Of a stretch of DNA of 9,669 nt, positions 1 to 5,557 are shown in pieces (within the stretch, counting starts at the first letter, position 1; every line of letters starts with the position of its first letter). Made by a program: the position numbers and the translations under genes. The stretch covers positions 1 through 9,669 of the forward strand of contig CAJATB010000287.1 of NCBI GenBank assembly GCA_903944755.1, read 5' to 3'. Source of the stretch: an uncultured Bacteroidota bacterium. GTDB lineage: Bacteria; Bacteroidota; Bacteroidia; Chitinophagales; Chitinophagaceae. The notes beneath the pieces were generated by a model. The model made no database searches. It was not told the DNA's origin and was given only the letters and a program-made list of their open reading frames with translations.

Positions 1-110
1 GTGTTCACAGTGTTATTGCAGAAAGTGATTTTTGGGAAATTATCGAACAATTAAAAGCAGCAGGTGCAGAAGGAATATTAGTTGTACCTATTGAAAAAAT
101 GATTTTATAA
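1..110 (+). CDS. hisG: ATP phosphoribosyltransferase, C-terminal end (partial)
   Basis: Only the last 35 codons are present, read from base 3 to the TAA at 108-110; the 5' part lies outside the window. The product would catalyse the first step of histidine synthesis, joining ATP and PRPP to give phosphoribosyl-ATP. The visible tail contains GAEGILVVPIEKMIL, which resembles the end of the C-terminal ACT-like regulatory domain of the long form of HisG. That form binds histidine for feedback inhibition and does not need the HisZ partner subunit. The stop codon directly abuts the ATG of hisD, so the two genes are almost certainly co-transcribed and translationally coupled. The long-form assignment rests on a short fragment plus the gene context. 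Confidence 0.85.
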   Translation, partial: VHSVIAESDFWEIIEQLKAAGAEGILVVPIEKMIL

Positions 111-1406
111 ATGATTAAAGTATACAATCAGCCAGCAAAGACTGCATGGCCAGTATTATTAACCCGACCTGTTTTTGATGCATCCAATTTGCTTCCAAAA
201 GTGCAAGCTATTTTGGACGACGTGAAACTAAATGGAGATGAAGCATTGTTGCGTTATACCGCAGCATTTGACAAAGTCGAATTAACACAAATAATATTGA
301 ATGACGCTGCAAAGGCAGTAGCAGAAAATGCTGTTTCAATCGCTTTAAAAAAGGCAATTGAATTGGCTAAATCAAATATTGAGAAATTCCATCAAGCGCA
401 GACACAGAAAGTAGAACGTATTGAAACTACTTCGGGTGTTTGGTGTTGGAGAAAATCGATAGGAATTGATAAAGTAGGCATTTATATCCCAGGGGGAACC
501 GCGCCTTTATTTTCGACTGTATTAATGTTAGGGATACCTGCAAAATTAGCGGGATGTAATAAGATAGTCTTATGTACTCCTCCTAATATGGAAGGTGAAA
601 TTCATCCTGCGATTATTTATGCTGCAGGGTTAGTGGGAATAGATGAAATATATACAATTGGTGGAGCTCAGGCAATTGCTGCAATGGCTTATGGAACAGC
701 AAGTGTACCTAAGGTGAATAAAATATTCGGACCGGGGAACCAGTATGTAACTGCCGCAAAGCAACTCGTTCAACAAGCTGGTGTAGCGATTGATATGCCT
801 GCGGGCCCTAGTGAAGTATGTGTTTGGGCAGACGATACAGCCGAACCTTCCTTTGTTGCAGCTGATTTATTATCGCAGGCAGAACATGGAGTAGATAGTC
901 AGGTTTTATTAATAGCAACTAATGAGCAATTAGTTGAGCGGATTCAGGTTGAATTAAACTTACAACTAGAACAACTTCCCCGAAAAGAATTCGCTACAAA
1001 AGCTTTAGAAAATTCTAAAGCTATAATTATAGCAAAGCAGGAAGAAGCGATTGAATTAATAAACGAGTATGCGCCAGAACATTTAATTATTTCAATTGAA
1101 AACGCTGAAAAATATGCCGATAAAATTAGTAATGCAGGTTCGGTATTTATTGGCAATTATTCTCCAGAGTCAGTGGGGGATTACGCTAGTGGAACAAACC
1201 ACACTTTGCCTACAAATGGATATGCAAAAGCATATAGTGGAGTAAGTATGGACAGTTTCGTTAAAAAAATTACTTTCCAACAACTCACCGAAAGGGGCTT
1301 GACAAATATTGGGCAAGCAGTTATTGAAATGGCTAATGCCGAAAGCCTGCAAGCGCATAGCAATGCGGTATCGGTAAGATTAAATATGATAGCATCTAAA
1401 ATGTAA
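111..1406 (+). CDS. hisD: Histidinol dehydrogenase
   Basis: This 431-residue zinc enzyme carries out the last two oxidations of histidine synthesis, L-histidinol to L-histidine with two NAD+. The length is typical of the family. Visible hallmarks are the GIYIPGG segment (123-129), the FGPGNQYVTAAK signature (206-217) and DMPAGPSEV (228-236). The expected zinc ligands are Q256 and H259 (in SQAEHG), D357 (in GDYASG) and H416. The catalytic Glu-His pair is E323-H324 (in APEH). All of these fall at a constant offset of -3 from the E. coli numbering as I recall it. The ATG follows the hisG stop with no gap, and hisC begins 3 nt after its stop. No Shine-Dalgarno sequence is present. The gene appears complete and functional. 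Confidence 0.97.
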   Translation: MIKVYNQPAKTAWPVLLTRPVFDASNLLPKVQAILDDVKLNGDEALLRYTAAFDKVELTQIILNDAAKAVAENAVSIALKKAIELAKSNIEKFHQAQTQKVERIETTSGVWCWRKSIGIDKVGIYIPGGTAPLFSTVLMLGIPAKLAGCNKIVLCTPPNMEGEIHPAIIYAAGLVGIDEIYTIGGAQAIAAMAYGTASVPKVNKIFGPGNQYVTAAKQLVQQAGVAIDMPAGPSEVCVWADDTAEPSFVAADLLSQAEHGVDSQVLLIATNEQLVERIQVELNLQLEQLPRKEFATKALENSKAIIIAKQEEAIELINEYAPEHLIISIENAEKYADKISNAGSVFIGNYSPESVGDYASGTNHTLPTNGYAKAYSGVSMDSFVKKITFQQLTERGLTNIGQAVIEMANAESLQAHSNAVSVRLNMIASKM

Positions 1407-1409
1407 TTT

Positions 1410-2471
1410 ATGCAGTTTGATATCAAAAAAATAGTACGTCCAAACATAGAAAAATTGAAACCTTATTCTTCTGCAAAAGACGAATATAGTGGAGAAGCTA
1501 GCGTATTGCTTGATGCAAATGAAAATAGTCTGGGATCGCCATTGACAAAATGGTATAATAGGTATCCAGACCCTTATCAAAAAGAAGTTAAAGCTAAACT
1601 TGCTGTTATAAAAAATATCCCTGCTAGTCAAATATTCTTAGGTAATGGAAGTGATGAAATTATTGATTTACTTTTTCGCGCATTTTGCGAACCAGGCAAA
1701 GACAATATTATTATTTGTCCTCCTACTTATCCTATGTATGAAGTAAATGCGAACATTAATAATATTGAAATAAAATCGGCCCCTTTATTGCCAGATTTTC
1801 AATTAAATGTGGCCCATATTGAACAGTTGGTGGACCCTAACACCAAAATCATTTGGATTTGTTCACCTAACAATCCAACGGGAAATTCTTTAGACCGCAT
1901 TGATATTGAAACTATATTGAACCATTTTAATGGGATTGTTGTTGTAGACGAAGCGTATATTAATTTTTCAAAACAGAAATCTTTTGTACAGTCCCTTATT
2001 GACTACCCAAACTTAGTCGTTTTACAAACCTTAAGTAAGGCTTGGGGATTAGCAGGATTAAGAGTAGGCATGTGTTTTGCTAGTGAAGCAATTGTAGGGT
2101 ATTTAAATAAAGTAAAAGCGCCCTATAATATTAGTTTAGTTGCGCAGGAATTAGTGCTGAAAGCTTTGGAGGAGGTTGGCCAAGTGAATGATATGATTCA
2201 ACATATAGTGGATATGCGTATTGCTTTAGCAGAAGTGATAGCTAGCATGCCTCATGTTGAAAAAGTGTACCCATCAGATACTAATTTTTTATTAGTTAAA
2301 ATACCCAATGCTTCAAAACTTTACCAATATTTGTGTACAAAAGGGATTATTGTAAGGGATAGGTCTAGTTTACCTAATTGTGCCGATTCAATTCGTATTA
2401 CAGTTGGGAATGAACAAGAAAACACTTTATTGGTAGATGCAATGGCCGAATGGATTGACGCAAATTTTTAA
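1410..2471 (+). CDS. hisC: Histidinol-phosphate aminotransferase
   Basis: This 353-residue class I/II PLP-dependent aminotransferase converts imidazole-acetol phosphate and glutamate to histidinol phosphate. The PLP Schiff-base lysine is K210 in LSKAWGLAGLRVG. Other fold-type I landmarks are SPNNPTG (152-158), D180 and Y183 in VVDEAY, R218, and R329 in IRITVG, which should bind the substrate. The N-terminus (VRPNIEKLKPYSSAKDEY, 9-26) is typical of HisC and supports the ATG at 1410. Length matches the family. HisC enzymes can overlap in specificity with aromatic aminotransferases, but the position directly after hisD makes the histidine role secure. A 54-nt AT-rich gap without a convincing promoter separates it from the next gene. 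Confidence 0.96.
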   Translation: MQFDIKKIVRPNIEKLKPYSSAKDEYSGEASVLLDANENSLGSPLTKWYNRYPDPYQKEVKAKLAVIKNIPASQIFLGNGSDEIIDLLFRAFCEPGKDNIIICPPTYPMYEVNANINNIEIKSAPLLPDFQLNVAHIEQLVDPNTKIIWICSPNNPTGNSLDRIDIETILNHFNGIVVVDEAYINFSKQKSFVQSLIDYPNLVVLQTLSKAWGLAGLRVGMCFASEAIVGYLNKVKAPYNISLVAQELVLKALEEVGQVNDMIQHIVDMRIALAEVIASMPHVEKVYPSDTNFLLVKIPNASKLYQYLCTKGIIVRDRSSLPNCADSIRITVGNEQENTLLVDAMAEWIDANF

Positions 2472-2525
2472 AAGGAGTATTCGCTGAATTAGAATGTATA
2501 ATTTAAAGTTTTTAAAAAAATAAAA

Positions 2526-3782
2526 ATGAAAAAACAGTTACAATTAATCGTATTTGGTAGCTTATTGGGATTTTCTATTGTGCATGCACAAGAAAATGCC
2601 GGCCTTGTATTACCCGCTGGTTTTAAAGCGCAGCTATTTGCTGAAAATATTGGACAAGCAAGGCATATTGCTATTACACAATCGGGAGTAATGTTTGCCA
2701 AATTAAACTACCCTAACAAAAAAGGGCAGTCAATTATTCGCCTAGAAGATAAAGACAAAGACGGGCTTGCAGAAAATATTACTGGATGGGCTAATTATGG
2801 TGGTACAGGTATTTATATACGTGGAGATAATTTATATGCAAGTTCTGATGATGCAGTGTACCAATATAAATTAGACGCAAACGACGAAGTATTGAATGCG
2901 AGTGCTCCAAATACAATTATTCAAGGATTGCTTAGTCGAAGACAACATGCTTCTAAATCAATTACCTTGGATCCTAAGGGGAATATTTACGTAAACATTG
3001 GGGCTTATTCAAATGCTTGCCAAGAAAAAGACAGAACACCAGGATCAAAAGGAATGATGCCTTGCCCAATTTTGGATTCTGCAGGAGGTGTTTGGAAATT
3101 CGATGGTTTAAAAACAAATCAAACTTATGTTGACGGTAAGCGTTACGCTACTGGACTAAGAAATGTAATTGGTTTGGATTGGAATACAACTTCAAATAGT
3201 TTATTTGTTACGCAACATGGTCGCGATCAGCTAAATTCTTTCTTCCCTGCACTATATACAAATGAACAAAACGCCGAATTACCTGGCGAAACAATGTATG
3301 AAGTTAAAGAAGGGGATGATTGCGGCTGGCCTTATATTTATTATGATCCAATACAAAAGAAAAAAATCGTTTCTCCAGAATATGGAGGTGATGGTAAAAA
3401 AGAAGGAGGAAATAATGCACTAGACCCTATTGTTGCTTTTCCAGCGCATATGGCGCCAATGTCTTTGTTGTTTTATAAAGGAGATCAATTCCCGGCTAAA
3501 TACAAGGACGGCGCGTTTATAGCATTTCATGGCTCATGGAACAGGGCGCCACTTCCGCAAGAAGGTTATTTTGTTGCGTTCATCCCTTTTAAAGGTGGTA
3601 AACCTTCAGGTGATTGGGAAATTTTTGCAAATGGATTTTCAGGACTTCCTGCTGATACTAAAGTAGCCAATCCAAGAAATGCAAAAGCGAGACCTTGTGG
3701 TTTAGCCGAAAGTGCTGACGGTGCTTTGTATGTGAGTGATGACAGCAAGGGAGCTATCTTTAAAATAACTTTCAATAAATAG
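2526..3782 (+). CDS. Secreted PQQ-type glucose/sorbosone dehydrogenase-like protein
   Basis: A 418-residue exported protein. It starts with a clear signal peptide (MKK, a hydrophobic stretch to about 19, and a VHA-Q cleavage site near residue 21). The mature part resembles the soluble PQQ-dependent glucose/sorbosone dehydrogenase beta-propeller family. Landmarks are LPAGFKAQLFAENI (29-42), QHASKS (140-145, with H141 a candidate catalytic base), ATGLRNVIGLDWN (208-220), TQHGRDQL (229-236), KEGDDCGWPYIYYD (261-274), FHGSWNR (334-340) and CGLAESADGALYVSDD (391-406). C165 and C180 flank a loop and may form a disulfide. Such enzymes oxidise sugars or aldehydes in the periplasm and pass electrons to a cytochrome. 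A cytochrome c gene follows 9 nt downstream, which supports this role. The true substrate cannot be read from the sequence, and 'sorbosone dehydrogenase' would be an over-precise name. Its position inside a histidine gene cluster is odd. Confidence 0.85.
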   Translation: MKKQLQLIVFGSLLGFSIVHAQENAGLVLPAGFKAQLFAENIGQARHIAITQSGVMFAKLNYPNKKGQSIIRLEDKDKDGLAENITGWANYGGTGIYIRGDNLYASSDDAVYQYKLDANDEVLNASAPNTIIQGLLSRRQHASKSITLDPKGNIYVNIGAYSNACQEKDRTPGSKGMMPCPILDSAGGVWKFDGLKTNQTYVDGKRYATGLRNVIGLDWNTTSNSLFVTQHGRDQLNSFFPALYTNEQNAELPGETMYEVKEGDDCGWPYIYYDPIQKKKIVSPEYGGDGKKEGGNNALDPIVAFPAHMAPMSLLFYKGDQFPAKYKDGAFIAFHGSWNRAPLPQEGYFVAFIPFKGGKPSGDWEIFANGFSGLPADTKVANPRNAKARPCGLAESADGALYVSDDSKGAIFKITFNK

Positions 3783-3791
3783 TTTTAGTGT

Positions 3792-4184
3792 ATGCGTAAG
3801 AAGTTAGTTGTTTGTTTATTATTGCTCGTAGGTGTTCATTTCGCTCAAGCGCAAAATGGAATAATTGGCGAAAAAGTGTATAAAACAAAGTGTTTGGTTT
3901 GTCACCAAGCAGACGGTGGGGGTGTACCAAATTTAAATGCACCTCTGGATGGGGCTACTAATGTGGTAGGTAATGATATTGCCAGGTTAGTAAAAATTAT
4001 TAGATATGGTTATAATGAAAGAGTAGCATTAGATGGTTATTATTATAGTAATGCTATGACACCTAATCCAGCTTTAACAACAACCGAAATTGCTGCCGTA
4101 TTAAATTATATTAGAAATAGTTGGTCAAACAAAGCGCCTAGTGTGACTATAGCGCAAGTGCAAAAGCTTTTAAAGAAAAAATAA
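3792..4184 (+). CDS. Small secreted monohaem cytochrome c
   Basis: A 130-residue class I cytochrome c. A signal peptide (MRKK, hydrophobic core to about 17, FAQA-Q cleavage near residue 20) sends it to the periplasm. The haem-binding motif is CLVCH, with C34 and C37 for covalent attachment and H38 as proximal ligand. M79 in the NAMTPNPALTTTEI segment is the likely distal ligand. The following helix (EIAAVLNYIRNSW, 99-111) is the conserved C-terminal helix of the fold. A lysine-rich tail ends the protein. It lies 9 nt after the PQQ-type dehydrogenase and 18 nt before hisB. The natural inference is that it accepts electrons from the dehydrogenase and passes them to the respiratory chain. Its partner has not been shown experimentally. 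Confidence 0.9.
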   Translation: MRKKLVVCLLLLVGVHFAQAQNGIIGEKVYKTKCLVCHQADGGGVPNLNAPLDGATNVVGNDIARLVKIIRYGYNERVALDGYYYSNAMTPNPALTTTEIAAVLNYIRNSWSNKAPSVTIAQVQKLLKKK

Positions 4185-4202
4185 ATCTAAAATATTTCTA
4201 TT

Positions 4203-5333
4203 ATGCAACCTATATTATTTATTGACAGAGATGGCGTTATTTTGGAAGAACCACCTACTGATTTTCAGGTGGATGATATTGCTAAAACTATTTTTGTACC
4301 AGGTGCAATTAGTAATTTGCAAAAAATCGCAGCTGAATTTGGCTACTATAAAGTAATGGTAACAAACCAGGATGGCTTAGGTACAGCAAGTTATCCTATG
4401 GAAAGCTTTGAGCCTTATCAACAATTAATGTTGCGCACTTTGGCAGGTGAAGGTTTTGTTTTCGATGAAATATTTATTGATAATACTTTCGCTGAGGATA
4501 ATTTACCCACACGTAAACCAGGTACTGCATTATTAAAGCATATTATTAGTAATGTTCATTTTGACATGCATGATTCTTATGTAATTGGCGATCGCTGGAG
4601 TGATATTGCATTGGCAAAGAATATAGGCTGTAAGGCAATTTATTTGAAGTCGAATTTACATTCACTTACGCCTGAGCAAGAAATAGCATTAAGGCCGGTA
4701 ATAGCTTATGAAGCAAATAACTGGAATGATATTTATTCTTTTTTGAAATTAGGCTTAAGGCAAGTAAAGCATGAACGTAATACGAAAGAAACAAAAATTA
4801 GCATCGATCTTAATATGGATGGAAGGGGAAACGCTAAAATAAGTACAGGCTTAGGATTCTTTGATCATATGTTAGAGCAAATTGCTAGACATGGACAAAT
4901 TGACCTGAATATAAAATGTGACGGCGATTTGCATATAGACGAGCATCATACTATAGAAGACGTAGGGATTGCTTTAGGGGAAGCCTTCGCTAAAGGTTTA
5001 GTAGATAAACGAGGCATGGAGCGATATGGCTATGCGCTACCTATGGACGAGGCAGAAGCAAAAGTATTAATTGATTTTGGCGGCAGAAATTGGATTGTTT
5101 GGGATGCTTCATTTTCAAGAGAAAAGATTGGAGAAATGCCTACTGAGATGTTTTTTCACTTTTTCAAATCCTTTAGTGACGGTGCTAAATGTAATTTGAA
5201 CATTAGCTGTAAAGGGGAGAATGAGCACCATAAGATAGAAGTCATTTTCAAGGCTTTCGCCAAAGCTATTAAAATGGCTGTAAAACGTAACCCAAATAGC
5301 GATGCATTACCTAGTACTAAGGGGGTTTTGTAA
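4203..5333 (+). CDS. hisB: Bifunctional histidinol-phosphatase / imidazoleglycerol-phosphate dehydratase
   Basis: A 376-residue fusion of two histidine-pathway enzymes. Residues 1 to about 165 form a HAD-type histidinol-phosphatase: motif I FIDRDG (nucleophile D8, acid D10), motif II T54 in VTNQDGLG, K105 in TRKPG, and D130 and D134 in GDRWSD. Residues from about 190 to 376 form the dehydratase: ERNTKET (191-197), FFDHML (219-224), DEHHTIED (246-253) and EHHKIEVIFKAF (341-352), whose histidines and glutamates bind the two manganese ions. The C-terminus PSTKGVL is canonical. The phosphatase loop aligning with the zinc site of E. coli HisB (IDNTFAEDNLPTRKP, 92-106) lacks all four Cys/His ligands, although its length is unchanged. 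No hisH, hisA, hisF or hisI follows; the next genes are trp. The ATG at 4203 lies 18 nt after the cytochrome gene. Confidence 0.96.
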   Translation: MQPILFIDRDGVILEEPPTDFQVDDIAKTIFVPGAISNLQKIAAEFGYYKVMVTNQDGLGTASYPMESFEPYQQLMLRTLAGEGFVFDEIFIDNTFAEDNLPTRKPGTALLKHIISNVHFDMHDSYVIGDRWSDIALAKNIGCKAIYLKSNLHSLTPEQEIALRPVIAYEANNWNDIYSFLKLGLRQVKHERNTKETKISIDLNMDGRGNAKISTGLGFFDHMLEQIARHGQIDLNIKCDGDLHIDEHHTIEDVGIALGEAFAKGLVDKRGMERYGYALPMDEAEAKVLIDFGGRNWIVWDASFSREKIGEMPTEMFFHFFKSFSDGAKCNLNISCKGENEHHKIEVIFKAFAKAIKMAVKRNPNSDALPSTKGVL

Positions 5334-5340
5334 GGTTTAA

Positions 5341-5371
5341 CAGTTGTAAGTAAACGCACTGAGGTTTTTTT
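5341..5371 (+). terminator. Weak candidate intrinsic terminator after hisB
   Basis: Seven nucleotides after the hisB stop, CAGTTGT (5341-5347) can pair with ACGCACTG (5354-5361) with one bulged C and one G-U pair, leaving a six-base loop. Seven T residues follow three bases later (5365-5371). The stem is short and not GC-rich, so this is only a tentative end for the his transcript. Its T-run overlaps the proposed -33 element of the trp promoter. Confidence 0.35.
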
Positions 5372-5400
5372 GGCTGAAGATGAGTAATGTACTAAATTTG
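5369..5400 (+). promoter_or_regulatory. Bacteroidetes-type promoter for the trp operon
   Basis: TTTG at 5369-5372 and TAAATTTG at 5393-5400 are separated by 20 nt. They match the known Bacteroidetes sigma-A consensus (TTTG or TTG near -33, TAnnTTTG near -7) in sequence and approximate spacing. Transcription would be expected to start a few bases downstream, at about 5404-5408. That is just ahead of the Trp-codon leader ORF. Position and fit make this the likely trp operon promoter. Confidence 0.75.
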
Positions 5401-5416
5401 CTATAGAATGAATTCA

Positions 5417-5473
5417 ATGAACAAGATAAATAACATGTGGTGGTGGCATACAAAATCCGTTGGGGTATTGTAG
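5417..5473 (+). CDS. trpL: trp operon leader peptide
   Basis: This short ORF encodes MNKINNMWWWHTKSVGVL (18 residues) and ends in TAG followed by an in-frame TGA. Three consecutive Trp codons (5438-5446) are the control codons expected of a tryptophan attenuator. The ORF lies between the predicted promoter and a strong intrinsic terminator that precedes trpE. In-frame ATGs at 5408 (three residues longer) and 5435 (12-residue peptide) are alternative starts. With a transcript beginning near 5404-5408, the start at 5408 would leave almost no untranslated leader, so 5417 or 5435 is preferred. No Shine-Dalgarno sequence is seen, as is usual in this phylum. The peptide is presumed to have no function beyond being translated: ribosome position on it reports charged tRNA-Trp levels. 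Confidence 0.8.
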   Translation: MNKINNMWWWHTKSVGVL

Positions 5474-5538
5474 TGACATTGCTATTTGTCAAATTATACA
5501 TTAAACCCCGACATCAATTGTCGGGGTTTTCTTTTTTT
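5459..5538 (+). promoter_or_regulatory. trp attenuator: antiterminator/terminator switch
   Basis: Two mutually exclusive folds can be drawn. In the antiterminator, GTTGGGGT (5459-5466) pairs with ACCCCGAC (5505-5512), 8 bp including one G-U. It is extended inward by TGTA/TACA (5469-5472 with 5497-5500) and capped by a hairpin TGACA/TGTCA (5474-5478 with 5487-5491). In the terminator, bases 5503-5513 pair instead with 5519-5529. A ribosome stalled on the Trp codons at 5438-5446 would leave 5459-5466 free, so the antiterminator forms and trpE is transcribed. A ribosome that reaches the stop at 5471-5473 would cover that segment, so the terminator forms. This is the logic of the E. coli trp attenuator. 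The pairings were drawn by eye. Confidence 0.8.
5503..5538 (+). terminator. Intrinsic terminator of the trp attenuator
   Basis: AAACCCCGACA (5503-5513) and TGTCGGGGTTT (5519-5529) form a perfect 11-bp stem around a five-base loop (TCAAT). A T-rich tail follows directly, with one C interrupting (T run to 5530, then 5532-5538). It ends 19 nt before the trpE start codon, so termination here would prevent trp operon expression. It is the strongest hairpin I found in the window. Confidence 0.92.
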
Positions 5539-5557
5539 AACGCATGAATGAAGTACT

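Noticed and set aside
944..1631. Several minus-strand open frames of 60-90 codons over hisD and hisC
   Set aside because: They lie wholly antisense to well-supported genes, show no recognisable domains and are expected by chance in AT-rich coding DNA. The same holds for the antisense frames over the PQQ-type gene, hisB, trpG, trpD and trpC.
2472..2525. Possible promoter or Shine-Dalgarno in the hisC to dehydrogenase gap
   Set aside because: TAATTTAA at 2499-2506 only partly fits the -7 consensus and there is no TTTG about 20 nt upstream. The AAAGGAG at 2471-2477 is about 49 nt from the start codon, too far to serve it.
5321..5330. GGGGTTT at the 3' end of hisB could pair with AAACCCC of the trp terminator in a readthrough transcript
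   Set aside because: These bases encode the conserved HisB C-terminus (KGVL), and the partner is about 180 nt away, so the match is most simply a coincidence.
5405..5540. T-box or TRAP-type control of the trp operon
   Set aside because: I see no T-box sequence or specifier stem, and no series of spaced GAG/UAG triplets. The Trp codon run with alternative hairpins explains the region better.
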